Positions 33,437 to 44,593 of a stretch of DNA of 64,000 nucleotides are shown in pieces. The first letter of the stretch is position 1, and every line of letters begins with the position of its first letter. Under the pieces are notes generated by a model. That model had not been told where the DNA came from and made no database searches. It saw only the letters and a program-made list of their open reading frames with translations. The DNA is from Hyperoplus lanceolatus (Eukaryota > Chordata > Actinopteri > Uranoscopiformes > Ammodytidae): contig CM049396.1 in NCBI GenBank assembly GCA_026929865.2, positions 21,894,001 to 21,958,000 on the forward strand, read 5' to 3'. Both the position numbers and the translations under genes were made by a program.

Positions 33437-35660
33437 AACTATTCAATTCAAATCAAATCAAATAAAAAAACTTATTTGCCCCAGGGGCAAGAAGGCACAA
33501 GAGCACAGCATTACAAAGGACAAGCCTGTCCAAACAAACAAACAAAAACAAACAAAAACACAGCGTTGCACCGGCAGACAATACACACAAGCACAGGTGT
33601 CTACAAATACACAAAATATGTAAATATGTATAAAATATGAAAGTGCATGTTTATAAATGGAGAACGACTCCAACAGTGTAAAATGTGTCAAATATGACAG
33701 AAATATAAGTGCAATCAATAAATAAAAAATAAAAAAAACCAGCGGTCAAATACAATGTTGAGATGAATGAAGGAGGTCGTGTTGTAACAGTTAATGGGAG
33801 TGAGAGGGCAAACGTTCCGGCTTCCAGTCCATGTGGGGGGGCACGGCCCGGGTGGGGGTTTGGAGGGTTGAGGGGTGACAGCTTGGGCAATTGCTTTTCT
33901 CCTCTGTGTCCGCAGGGGGCGGGTGGCCTGAGGGGAGCCACTCAAAGGTGGTGTAGGCGTGTGAGGGTCCTGCATAATTCTGTTGGCTAACCGGAGTGTT
34001 TGCTGGTCGTGGATGGAGGGGAGTTCTTGTTGGAAGTCCAATTATCTTAGACAGTCTGGGTACTCTCTAGGTTTCGTTTTGGAGGGTGATGGAGTGGAAC
34101 CAGCAAGTTATGGAAAATGTACAGTGCTTTCAATGAATGAGTATAGAAAGTTACAGTATGTTTTTGCTAACTCCAAAGGAATTTAGTTTCCTTAGGAGAT
34201 ACTTCCGCTGGTGACACTTCCTAAGGTCTCTTCGGTGTTGGAGGAGAATTTCAACGGCTGTCGAAGATGGTGCCCAGGTATTTATACTCCTCCACCAGCT
34301 CCACCGGCTTCCCGTGGATTGAGATGATGGATGCGCCCAGCTCTCCCTGCCTCTTAGAGAAGGTCACCACCATCTCTTTGGTCTTACTCACATTCATCTC
34401 AAGGCATGAGCTGTCGCACCACTCCACAAACTCCTGGAGAGCTGACATGTGCTGTGAAGGAGAGAGCAGGACAAGAACTGTATCGTCTCGACTTCACCAG
34501 GTGACATTGAGGCTGTGTGGATCTGCAGTCATCTGATAGAGGATGAAGAGCGAGGTGGGCACAGCCCTGAGGGGGCCGTCGAGGTGTGTCGGAGGTCGGA
34601 GAAGGTGTTGTTGACCCGGACTCTGTGACTGTCGTTAGAAAATCCAGTATCCACCGGATGAGCTGGTCGTCTAGATGGAAGTAGGAGGTGAGTTTGTTCG
34701 CCAGGATGTGGGGCTGTAGTGTATTGAATGCCAGGAGAAGTCTACAAACAAGAGTCTGGCTGATGTGTTGGGCGCTCTAGATGTTTGTGTACAGTGTCAA
34801 TGATGAATGCTTTGTCGCCACACCTCTGCCGCGGGTAAGCATACTGTAGTGGGTCCATCAGATGTCGGTTACAGTGAGGATGTGTTTTTAAGACCCTCTC
34901 CATGGCCTTCATCAAGGGATGTGAGGGCCACAGCTGAGGTCGTTAAGGGTATTGATGGTGCTTTCTTTGGGATGGGGATGACTGTGGAGTGTTTCCAAGC
35001 TGGGGGATTGCTGGTGTCCATGGATCTTTGAAACAGGGTTTGGAACACTCCCCAGCTGCTCAGCACAGACCTCAGGGCCATGATCTTGTCTGGGCAGAGG
35101 TGTTCTCCCTGGTCCTCGAGGTCTGACACCTCTCTGTTTTAAAGGCGAGTGTGGAGTCACAGGTTTCAGGTTTTTAATGTATCTGCCATTTGGGTGGAGT
35201 TGTCAGTCTCAAACCTGGTGAAAAAGGAATTGAGGTCGTTAGGGAGAGATGTAGAGTGCTTCCCACCTGGATGGTTTTGTGGTTGGTAGTGACGGTGTTA
35301 ACAGCAGCATGGTTTTGAGGCCCTGCCAGGGAGGAGGTTCCCCTGGGTGAATTTTTCCTCTACCTTGTTCTTGTACTTCAGCTTAGCAGTTTTAATGGCA
35401 CTTAACTTCCCTGTTGACCTCCTTCTTATGGACTCTGAGCCAGTGAAGAAAATCCTTTTTCTTGTTGAGAATTTCCTTCAGTTCTTTTGTAATCCAGGGC
35501 TTATTGTTTGGGAAGATGGTGACCGTTTTGGAGGGGATAATGTTGTCCACACAGAAGTTGATGTAGGATGAGACAGTGTCCACTTGCTCCTCCATGTCGT
35601 TTGAAGGGGTTAGGAGGTTATTCCAGTCTGTGGATTCAAAGCATCCTTGCAGCGCTTGGA
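33437..35660 (-). mobile_element. Degenerate CR1/L2/Rex1-type LINE relic
   Basis: The minus strand carries broken reverse-transcriptase pieces: FCVDNIIPSKTVTIFPNNKP near 35,500, STVIPIPKKAPSIP near 34,980 and EYKYLGTIFDS near 34,260. Its 3' end at 33,437 has repeated caaatcaaat units. Frames are broken many times. Clade assignment is tentative. Confidence 0.75.
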
Positions 35661-35672
35661 TGCTGTTGCTAT

Positions 35673-36080
35673 GGTTGCGTTCCGAATCGCATACTTTCTA
35701 CTATATAGTATGTAGAAAAAAGATTTAGGATTTCCCGATTCTTGTGGCCAGATTTAGGATGGTTAGAAGTACCCGGATGTCCTACTTCATGCGGCCAAGA
35801 TTGTTAGTGTTGAAAAGTGCATCCTATTTGGGCGATTCTGACCCACAATCCAGTGTGCACGTGAAGTGACGTCACATCGACAAAGCTTCCATATGAAAAC
35901 AAACGGGGATGCGACGGATATAAAAGCAAGAGGCAAGATCAAGGCGCAATGTTATGATGAAATAAGAGAGTAAAGTAGGTCCCAATAGTATGCCTACTGC
36001 ATCCTAACTAGATTCTTTTAATCGTCGGATGTAGTATGTAGAACAGAAAAAAGAAAGAGTATGCGATTCGGAAAGCAACC
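35673..36080. mobile_element. MITE with ggttgcgttccgaatcgcat ends
   Basis: ttccgaatcgcatac on the left is matched inverted by gtatgcgattcggaa on the right. It carries the same core as the diverged copy at 811-1205. About 408 bp. Confidence 0.8.
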
Positions 36081-36735
36081 CATATCACTTACTTCTCCTT
36101 TAATCTACATCCTGTAGAGCTTCAAGGTGGAATGAGTTACTCTGGGTAAAGTAGAGTTCATGTTCAAACTACAAAACATCTTTATTAGTGGTGCAACGGT
36201 TCTCGGGTTACCCGTGGTCCGTACGGATCAACCCTCACGGTTCGGGACGCAGTTGAACCTCAGGTTGGGTGAATATGCAAAAAAAATAAGCTGGCTGTGT
36301 GTACTGAAGGAAATCACACAACAAATTGTGTTTAGTAACAATATTTATTCATTTAGGCTATATTTGGCTGCTCGACCTTAAGTCAGCCCAGCCAGGTCAG
36401 GATAGTTAAGTTTCAGTTTTGTTTTCATCTCCGTTTCAAACAGCTGTTTGCATCATCTGATCGGCTCGAGACAGCGGGAGTCAGTCTCAAGCCAGTGATG
36501 ATCACTCAAAACAAAATGTTAAAATAAAGCTATCTCTTCCTCCCTCTATCTGTCTGCATATCTTTCTCTCACCACTGCACACACAGTCCTATACTATCCA
36601 TGCAGGATTATCACCTCATTTAGCACTTTATTTTATTTGTGAATATTTTAAGATTATATTTCAAATAGCCTTTGTGGACACCGGCTATTTTGTAATTCAC
36701 TGTGGATTTTTGAAAAATAAGACGCAAAGGTAATT

Positions 36736-36793
<58 letters not shown>

Positions 36794-37129
36794 TCCGAAA
36801 GACATTCTGGTTATAACACTCTTCTTGAATCCAGATATTCTTTACCTGTTAACTGTGAATAAAATAGTTGCCTTAAATTCATTCTGGTGAATTATGTATG
36901 CCACAGTCTGAGTGAGCTACAGGGTGTAGTTGGTTGCCTGTGGTGGTGATGGAGTTGCCAGGTCAAAGGGTTAAGGTTTCTGTGGGATGTCTGAGGACAC
37001 TGTGTAACCCTGGTTAGACCCAGCTGTCAAAACACACACACACACACACACACACATGCACACAAAGAAACATGTACTCCAAGACAACCAAGTGTCTTAG
37101 TATGAATGAGTGTAGTGTGTATACCACCT

Positions 37130-37180
<51 letters not shown>

Positions 37181-37247
37181 CACATTAATTCAGCCTACAA
37201 CCAAAGCACAGACAGGTGAGGCTGACGGCCTAGAACTGTGTGTCCGC

Positions 37248-37292
<45 letters not shown>

Positions 37293-38047
37293 ATCCAGAG
37301 GGGGGCGCTGTCTGTGTTGAAGTATCACATTACTACGTAGACCTATTACAGTTGTTAGCAAATTGTGCAAACGATTAAGCGCTCATGTGTCCGACTCATT
37401 TTGTAGGCCAGTCATGGTACTGTATGTGTGCATGTGTTGACTCAGCCAGATTGGCGGCTGGGTCTGCAGGGAGCCGTGGCTTAACCGACACCAGCGCACT
37501 GTTAAAGTTAAACACATCTAATTGAGGAAGACGTTTACAGGCCCTCCTCTGTATGTGTGTGTGTGGTGTGTGTGTGTGTTTCAGGGAGAGAGGGAGAAAA
37601 AGTCTTAGCCGTTCTTGTTTGTGATTAGACAGAGTCTAAGGCAATTCACTGTTTATTTAATTGATGTGGGTCAGCCAGAGGGATGCTCTAAACGCTGCTG
37701 TGATTGGTTGTCTCACAGTAAGCGTCCTTGTCATTTGTTAAAGTCCAATAGAATGGTCAGCTATACACTCAAATACAACTAGAACAAGAATAGGTGTAAA
37801 TGAAAAAGGACAAAAAGATATGCAGGAGGATGTCACACTGACGTATTTCCAGGAAAAACATCTCTGTCCTTAGTGAATCCTGTCATGCACTAGCCATCCG
37901 TGGGTTCATTTTCTCTCTATTTGCTCTAACCACTACACCATGAGCGCCCCCCAAATATTTTTATTTTATTTGATGAATTATTAACAGTGTCATTAGATTA
38001 CCACCCAGCAGGTGCTTTAAAACAAGGAACTAAGAATACATAATATA
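36081..38047. other. Intergenic with microsatellites
   Basis: No gene seen. A hAT-like start (gtggtgcaacggttctcggg) is at about 36,189. (GATA)n runs 36,736-36,790. CA or GT tracts lie at 37,030-37,056, 37,133-37,178 and 37,250-37,287. An inverted SINE head is at 37,925-37,953. Confidence 0.5.
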
Positions 38048-38353
38048 CACTGCTCAAAAAAGTAAAGGGAACACATAATCATAACAATGCAACTCCAAGT
38101 CAATCACACTTCTGGGAAATATACCTGTCAAGTTAGGCAGCAACACTGATTCTTAAACAATTTAACCTGCTCTTGTGCGAATGGAACAGACAACAGGTGG
38201 AAATGAGAGGCAATAGGCAAGACAACCCCTATAAAGGAATGGTTCTACAGGTGGTGGCCACAGACCATTTCATTGACCTCATCTTTTCTGGCTGATTTTT
38301 TGGTCACTTTTTAATTTTGCCAGTGCCCTAACCACTAGAGGTAGCATAAAGCT

Positions 38354-38834
38354 GTGTCTGCAACCCATAGAAGTTGCTCAGGTAGTGCAGCTCATCCAGG
38401 ATGGCACATCAATGCGTTCTGTGGCAAGAAGGTTTGCTGTGTCTCCCAGCACAGTGTCAAGAGAATGGAGGAGATACCAGGAGACAGGCCAGTACACCAG
38501 GAGACGTGGAGGGGGCCGAACCGCTATCTGCTCCTTTGTGCCAGGAGCAATAGAATAGGAGGAGCCCTACAGAATGACCTCCAGCAGGCCACTGATGTGC
38601 ATGTTTCTGCTCAAACTGTCAGAATCAGACTACACGAGGGTGGTATGAGGGCCTGACGTCCCACAAGTGGGGCCTGTGCTCACTGCCTAACACTGTGCAA
38701 CCCGATTAGCATTTGCCAGAGAACACCAGGATTGGCAGATTTGCCATTGGCATCCTGTGCTCTTCACAGAGGAAAGCAAAGCACACGTGACAGATGTGAT
38801 AGAGTCTGGAGACGCGGTGGAGAACATTCTACTG
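38354..38834 (+). pseudogene. Tc1 transposase, 5' part
   Basis: HTH-type N-terminal coding is recognisable but frame-shifted; [15 protein letters not shown] is followed by a stop at 38,656. DNA similarity continues (ccagagaacaccaggattgg, tcttcacagaggaaagc) up to the LINE junction. Not functional. Confidence 0.75.
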
Positions 38835-38964
38835 ATTTGATTTGATTTGAATATTTTATTATTGTGTCATGCATTAGCATGCCCAGCCCACATGGGCTTA
38901 CAAGACACCATTATAAAACACAGACAGACCAAAAACCAAAAGTAGATGCTAAACAATACTAACA

Positions 38965-41900
38965 TTAACGATATAAACCATCCTGACGTTTCATCCAGGC
39001 TTTAGTAACAAAAGAGGCCAACTTATAAACATTAAAGGTAAACAAACATTCCATCCTAACATCATCATTACTCCAAAATATTTCAGGGTTTTGAGCAAAC
39101 AGTTCATTTACAAAAGGTTCTCTCAGGTCATCATAGAAGGGACAGTATAAAAGAAAATGAGATTCATTCTCCACTTCTCCTAGGTCACACAGTTCACACA
39201 GTCTCTGTTCCTCTGGGATGTTCTTAAATCTGCCAACCTCAAGAGCCAGGGGAAGGATTCCCATTCTTAATTGGGCAATCAAGGATCTCTGATTTCTTGG
39301 TAAAATGGTTTTAACATATAATTCTGTTTCATAATTATGCTTGATCTGGATATATGTCCGTAATTTTGGTTTTAACATTATATCATTTAACCATTTTTCA
39401 TTGAACGCGACAAGTATCTTTTTTCTAATTTTGTTGATGCTGCATGATAAATTATTTCTGTAGATATACTGAAAATCGGCTTCTTCCAAGACAGCATGAA
39501 TCTCTGCAGCCCATGGAGAGTTCTGAACTTTACTCCAAAGGAAAACTTTCTTATTGATCCTGTCATCTGACATATTAATAAAACGATTCCACAGTCTAAT
39601 CATATCACACTTTCTCCTTATTGTACCAGGAATCCATCCCATGTCACCCTGAGCAGCCAAAGAGGGAACATATTTATGAATACCCAGAAAACAACGTATA
39701 GCTCTGTTTTGTACTGCATCTGAAATCCTTCTTTCTTTAAATCCCCATACCCCAGCAGCATAATTCACAATGGGAGAAACACATGCGTCATACAATTGAG
39801 AGTAAGTAGAATAACCAAGGTCTTTACATATTTTTAACTTGTTAACAACAGAACCCAAAGCTCTGCCAGCTGAATCAGCCAGGAGTTTAATTCCATTTTC
39901 ATAATTCATAAATTCATCAAGTGGGAAACCTAAATATTTATAAACAGATGTATTTTCTAATGGCATATCAGAAAAAGTAAAGATGTTCTCACTTCTTGAA
40001 ACACCTTTTTTTCTAAAAAGAATTATCTGTGTTTTACTGTGATTTATAGACAGCCTCCATCTGCAACACCAGGTCTTTACTAAGTTTAACATATTCTGTA
40101 AATCATCCTCCGATTCAGCCAGCAGAAGGATATCATCCGCATACAACAGAGTACCCACAGTCAAATCATTCAAATGTACACCTAAATTAGCATTCTTGAT
40201 GTCAAAAGCCAGGTCATTTATATAAAGAGAAAACAAACTCGGGGACAGGACATCACCCTGTTTAACACCAAAGGGTGTTTTAAACCAGTCAGTTTGGAAA
40301 TCATTTACCTGAACACATGCAACTGAGGAACTATACAGTGACTTTAGAGCTTGATAGAATTTACCATCCACACCTGCTTTTAAAAGCTTTAAGGCAAGCA
40401 GATCTCTATTAACCCAATCAAAAGCCTTTTGGAAATCCACAAAACATACAAAAGTAGATTTATTTTCTGCAATTCTTGTCCTGACAATTGTTGAAATTGT
40501 ATGAATATGATCAATGCAGGCTCGATTCCTTCTAAACCCATTCTGTTCATCAACTAAATATTCCTCTGTTTCCAGATACTCGGTCAGCCTAGCATTCAAA
40601 ATACTGCTATACAATTTATACACTGTGCTAAGAAGGCTGATTCCTCTGTAGTTGAGTGGTATCCTAGGGTCACTCTTAGATGACTTTGGGATAGGTTTGA
40701 TAATAGACTTATACCACACTGAAGGAACAATACTGTGTTTGAAACAAAACCTAAACAAACAGAAAAGCATGTTCAAAAGAGGAGGTGACTTTAATGCTTC
40801 ATTTGGGATATCTTCCACACCTACTGCTTTTTTCAGCTTAGACTTATTTATAGCAGCTTTCACTTCTTCCAAGGTAATATCACAATTTAAAAATAAATTT
40901 GGTGAATAGTTCTCTCCGCCCATATTTCTCTCTAAATTGTCCTTTGATTTACATGCATCTTCAAGAAAAGCATCTTCAAAAATAGGTGGAATATTACTAC
41001 CTGAAAATAAATCAGCAAAATCGGTCTCCCACTTTTTAATTACACAGTCTTTCCTGCATTCCAGGACATTATTTAGGACAACTTCCATAGGTATTTTCTG
41101 TATTCTCCTTGGGCCTAGTTTATTAATTTCCCTCCAAAATTGCTGAGGATTATTAGTTTGTAAAAAATCAAATTTCAAGGACTGCCCTCTACTAAACCTC
41201 CTTTTATAGAACCTTAATATTTTATCAAATATAAACTGTGCTTGCCTGTAATTTTCCCTCAGTTGTCGTTTCCTCACTGGATCACCACATCGAAGAAAGT
41301 TCTTCTCAGCTATTTTTCGATCATTCCACAGTTTTTGGAGATCAGAATTCCAGAAAGGTTTAGCTAACTGCTTTAATTTGTATGTATTTACATGTTTGGG
41401 TTGACATTTATCTATTTCTCGAGTCATCATATCACAGAACTCATTGTACCACCGATCAACACTATTTTGTGTACTTTGACAGGATTCAAGTTGTTTTATT
41501 AACTCTAATAATGCAAAGCGACACATGTCAGAGGACAAAAAGTTATCAGGAAAAGTTCTGCATCTCCTTTTTGATTGTGAAACTGATTCATTTTCTTCTG
41601 TTATTTGAACTCCAACTTTAAATGTTAACAATAAAAGTGAGTGATCCGGTAGGTGACATCTTTCTCCAATAAGGTTCATACAGGTTGCAGCATTTTGATC
41701 CATAAGGTCTGTAGCAGTAATTACTTTTAAGGCAAGACAAGACTCAAGGCAATTATGGGGTGTGACTATATAGTCCACCACAGCTTTTCCTCTTACTGAT
41801 AAGGAAGTAAAATTATCATCATTTCGATTTTTCCTACCATTTAGAACACAGCATTTAGAGTCCCTAAGAAATTCAAGGAAGGATTCACCATGGCTATTTA

Positions 41901-42468
41901 GAGACAGATCTATGGCCACTCTCGGTGGAACATTGTCTAAATCCCCAATACAGTCCTCTTTATCCGAAATACGACTATTAAAGTCGCCACAAATATAAAT
42001 TGCGTCTGTATCCAAAGAATAAACTTGGGTTAATAGACAACTGAAAAACGCGTTACAGTCTCTTCCCCTTACAGATCCTTCTGGGGACAAATAACAGGAA
42101 AAAATCACGAAACTATACTGCAGCTCTCGATGTTCAAACCGTACTCCAATTATGCCGTCCACAGACTTATCAACAACATTTATTTTAAAGCATTCAAAAA
42201 GTTCATTTTTAACTAAGAGTCCGACTCCTCCTGAACCCTTTGGAGCACGTATATGTTTGTTTCTGTTGTTTCCAAACCACGTGTAGTCAGTTAACTCAAT
42301 AACACCATCACCGGATAAATGTGTCTCATTAAGGGAAATAATATCTGGATTTTGTGACTGCAATAATAAACTCCGGAGCTCGCAGTTTGCAGAGGTCCAT
42401 CCATTTACATTCCAGTGCACAAGAGACAAACAGGATGAGTCATTTCTTACGGGTTGGGCAGCGGCTCC
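38965..42468 (-). CDS. LINE ORF2: endonuclease and reverse transcriptase
   Basis: Open from the codon after the ORF1 TGA to the stop at 38,967-38,965 (1,167 codons). Counting residues from 42,429: APE endonuclease at about 1-270 (HWNVNGW, SLNETHL, ICGDFNSR); RT at about 530-800 with LVDEQNGFRRNRA, CFVDFQKAFDWV, GVKQGDVLSPSLF and the catalytic YADD at about 763-766. A C-terminal knuckle Cys-x2-Cys-x9-His-x4-Cys starts at about 1,078. The codon at 42,429 is TTG. The first in-frame ATG encodes residue 243, near the end of the endonuclease, so a normal AUG start is unlikely. No frameshift or internal stop was seen, so it may still be active. Confidence 0.92.
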   Translation of the reverse strand, partial: GAAAQPVRNDSSCLSLVHWNVNGWTSANCELRSLLLQSQNPDIISLNETHLSGDGVIELTDYTWFGNNRNKHIRAPKGSGGVGLLVKNELFECFKINVVDKSVDGIIGVRFEHRELQYSFVIFSCYLSPEGSVRGRDCNAFFSCLLTQVYSLDTDAIYICGDFNSRISDKEDCIGDLDNVPPRVAIDLSLNSHGESFLEFLRDSKCCVLNGRKNRNDDNFTSLSVRGKAVVDYIVTPHNCLESCLALKVITATDLMDQNAATCMNLIGERCHLPDHSLLLLTFKVGVQITEENESVSQSKRRCRTFPDNFLSSDMCRFALLELIKQLESCQSTQNSVDRWYNEFCDMMTREIDKCQPKHVNTYKLKQLAKPFWNSDLQKLWNDRKIAEKNFLRCGDPVRKRQLRENYRQAQFIFDKILRFYKRRFSRGQSLKFDFLQTNNPQQFWREINKLGPRRIQKIPMEVVLNNVLECRKDCVIKKWETDFADLFSGSNIPPIFEDAFLEDACKSKDNLERNMGGENYSPNLFLNCDITLEEVKAAINKSKLKKAVGVEDIPNEALKSPPLLNMLFCLFRFCFKHSIVPSVWYKSIIKPIPKSSKSDPRIPLNYRGISLLSTVYKLYSSILNARLTEYLETEEYLVDEQNGFRRNRACIDHIHTISTIVRTRIAENKSTFVCFVDFQKAFDWVNRDLLALKLLKAGVDGKFYQALKSLYSSSVACVQVNDFQTDWFKTPFGVKQGDVLSPSLFSLYINDLAFDIKNANLGVHLNDLTVGTLLYADDILLLAESEDDLQNMLNLVKTWCCRWRLSINHSKTQIILFRKKGVSRSENIFTFSDMPLENTSVYKYLGFPLDEFMNYENGIKLLADSAGRALGSVVNKLKICKDLGYSTYSQLYDACVSPIVNYAAGVWGFKERRISDAVQNRAIRCFLGIHKYVPSLAAQGDMGWIPGTIRRKCDMIRLWNRFINMSDDRINKKVFLWSKVQNSPWAAEIHAVLEEADFQYIYRNNLSCSINKIRKKILVAFNEKWLNDIMLKPKLRTYIQIKHNYETELYVKTILPRNQRSLIAQLRMGILPLALEVGRFKNIPEEQRLCELCDLGEVENESHFLLYCPFYDDLREPFVNELFAQNPEIFWSNDDVRMECLFTFNVYKLASFVTKAWMKRQDGLYR

Positions 42469-43212
42469 TCAGCGTCTCCATGCTCCGGTGCTCTGCTGGC
42501 CTGCTGCAGGTGTTGCTGCCTCAGGTGCGCCTCGTTTGATAAGCCTCCCGTTTCCCGACACGTACACATCCTTTCCAACTGGTAGATCCCGCAGAAGCAT
42601 TTTAAAGTTTGATTCCATGATCCGCTCCGTGTGTGACTTAGCAGATTGGACAAACACCCTTTTGAACATCGGGTTGGATTTCAGGTTTTGTTTCCCACGG
42701 AGCACTGCCACCTTTTCCCTCACTGAAGCAAAAGCCACTTTCACCACACCGGGGCCCGGACCTCTGGCTCGCAGTCGCTGCATTGCTACTGGCGTCAGGA
42801 TTTGTTCACAAGCACAGCCTTCTTCAAACACTTCCTTTACTTTTTGGGCTAAATCTTCATCTTCTTTATATGGTAAACCCATGATGACGATCGTCACATC
42901 AGGGTCGTATTTGTTTGGGGCGCTGGAGTTGTTAGAATTAATTTTCTCCTCCAGCTGATCCAAGCGCGATTTAAGTGCGCCGATTTCCAAATCAATGTTG
43001 TCTTGTATTTCTTTAACACACTTCTTTAGTTCACCTTTCAGGATCTTCTCCAGCGACACGTAGAGCCCATCTACTTTGCTGTTTAGTTGTTTTTCAATAT
43101 TATCCACTTTCACCTGGATCACTTTCATCTCTTTTAGGAGCAGGTTAGTGCCTGTCTCCTCCTCGTCCTCATCCCGCGCTCTGCCGCGCGTTTGTTTAAC
43201 TTTTTCAGCCAT
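42469..43212 (-). CDS. LINE ORF1 protein, 247 aa
   Basis: Probable RNA-binding chaperone of the retrotransposon particle. ATG at 43,212-43,210. Residues about 25-92 form long heptad repeats (coiled coil), followed by VTIVIMGLPYKEDEDL, the start of an RRM-like fold. The C-terminus ends AWRR then TGA at 42,471-42,469. Translation beyond the TGA is open in the same frame. The layout resembles LINE ORF1 proteins with coiled coil plus RRM. Function is inferred from family only. Confidence 0.85.
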   Translation of the reverse strand: MAEKVKQTRGRARDEDEEETGTNLLLKEMKVIQVKVDNIEKQLNSKVDGLYVSLEKILKGELKKCVKEIQDNIDLEIGALKSRLDQLEEKINSNNSSAPNKYDPDVTIVIMGLPYKEDEDLAQKVKEVFEEGCACEQILTPVAMQRLRARGPGPGVVKVAFASVREKVAVLRGKQNLKSNPMFKRVFVQSAKSHTERIMESNFKMLLRDLPVGKDVYVSGNGRLIKRGAPEAATPAAGQQSTGAWRR

Positions 43213-43394
43213 CTCAGATACAGTTTTAAAGTGTTATCTTCCTTAGATGGTAGAGTGTAGTCTTTGTCAAACAAATCACTGGTTCGTTTTGCAAAATAAT
43301 TTGTTTTTAACGCAGAGAGCCTCAAATAAACTGAAAATGTTTGTCAGAGACACATGCACCACGTCTGGCCTGGTCTGTCGTCACTTCCCCCTGG

Positions 43395-43869
43395 TCTGCA
43401 ACATCTTCCAGCATGACGGATTTGGCGGTGGGTCAGTGATGGTCTGGGGAGGCATATCCTTGGAGGGCCTCACAAACCTCCATGTGCTAGCCAGAGGTAC
43501 CCTGACTGCCATGAGGTACCGGGAAGAGACCCTCAGACCCCTTGTCAGACCATATGCTGGTGCAGTGGGCCCTGGGTTCCTTCTCATGCATGACAATTTT
43601 CGGCCTCATGTGGCTGGAGTGTGTCAGAAGTTCCTGCATAATAAAGGTATGCTATGGACTGGCCTACCCATTCCCCAGACCTGAATCCTATCGAGTACCT
43701 CTGGGACATCATGTCTCATTCCATCAAGCAATGCCACGTCGCCCCACAGACTGTACAGGAGCCGAGTGATGCCCTGATCCAGGTCTGGGAGAAGATCCCT
43801 CAGGAAAACATCAGTTGTCTCATCAGGAGCATACCCAGACTTTGTAGGGAGTGCATACAATCACGTTGA
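43395..43869 (+). pseudogene. Tc1 transposase, 3' part
   Basis: Resumes at ctgcaacatcttccagcatg and contains HDGFGGGSVMVWGGISLEG. It shifts frame near 43,650, then reads MDWPTHSPDLNPIEYLWDI, the third catalytic motif, and ends at 43,869. Separated from its 5' part by the LINE. Confidence 0.82.
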
Positions 43870-44147
43870 GGCCATACACACTACGGAGCCTCATTTTCGA
43901 AGTGCTAGATGAATTTCCACAGAAGGTGGAACAGCATGTGATCTGATTTTTCCACTTTTATTTTGAGTATGATTCGGAGTCCAGACCTCCATGAGTTAAC
44001 GATTTTGATTTCCATTGACCATTCTTATGTTATTTTGTTCTCAACGCATTCCACTATGTAATGAATAAAGATTTTCAACTGTAATAGTTCATTAAGATGT
44101 GTTTAAGTGATCCCTTTTAAGTGTTCCCTTTATTTTTTTGAGCAGTC

Positions 44148-44533
44148 TACATTTAAATCTGAAAAGCTTACACAAAAGCGGGAGGAACATGGCCCAGCGC
44201 TACAGTGTATTAAAAGCCTTTCTAAATAGATGGGCGTAACAATTTCCTCTGGCCAGCAACTGCAAATGTGCGATCACCCCACATGTTACAAGGTGTTTTC
44301 ATTGCACCTTGCGTTCCTGAATGGGGCCTTAATCCATAAATCCTCAAAATGAATATACTATCATACATCAATTTCCGAAACTGCTATTTAGGGAATTGTA
44401 GTTCATGATTGGGTAATAATCTGAGTTATTTATCTGTGGCCAGCTGAATATGAATGCAGATTTTTATTTAATTTGGTAACTTTTTGACGTGAGGAGTAGT
44501 TGTAAGAGATTAGTTGTGGTTGTGTGTGTTTGT

Positions 44534-44593
<60 letters not shown>

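Larger units (their letters stand above)
38835..43394 (-). mobile_element. Full-length LINE (non-LTR retrotransposon) with open ORF1 and ORF2
   Basis: Minus-strand order: about 180 nt 5' leader, ORF1 (43,212-42,469), one UGA, ORF2 (42,468-38,965), then a 3' tail ending in three caaat repeats at 38,835-38,850. Both ORFs are uninterrupted, so the insertion is young by LINE standards. I see no target-site duplication. APE-type endonuclease plus RT and a C-terminal Cys/His knuckle suggest the Jockey/CR1/I group; the exact clade needs a tree. Confidence 0.93.
38048..44147 (+). mobile_element. Second Tc1 element, split by a LINE
   Basis: Inverted ends cactgctcaaaaaagtaaag and its near-complement ctttatttttttgagcagt, with TA next to both ends. 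The transposase halves lie at about 38,354-38,834 and 43,395-43,869 on the same strand, interrupted by a 4.6-kb LINE in the opposite orientation. Confidence 0.88.
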
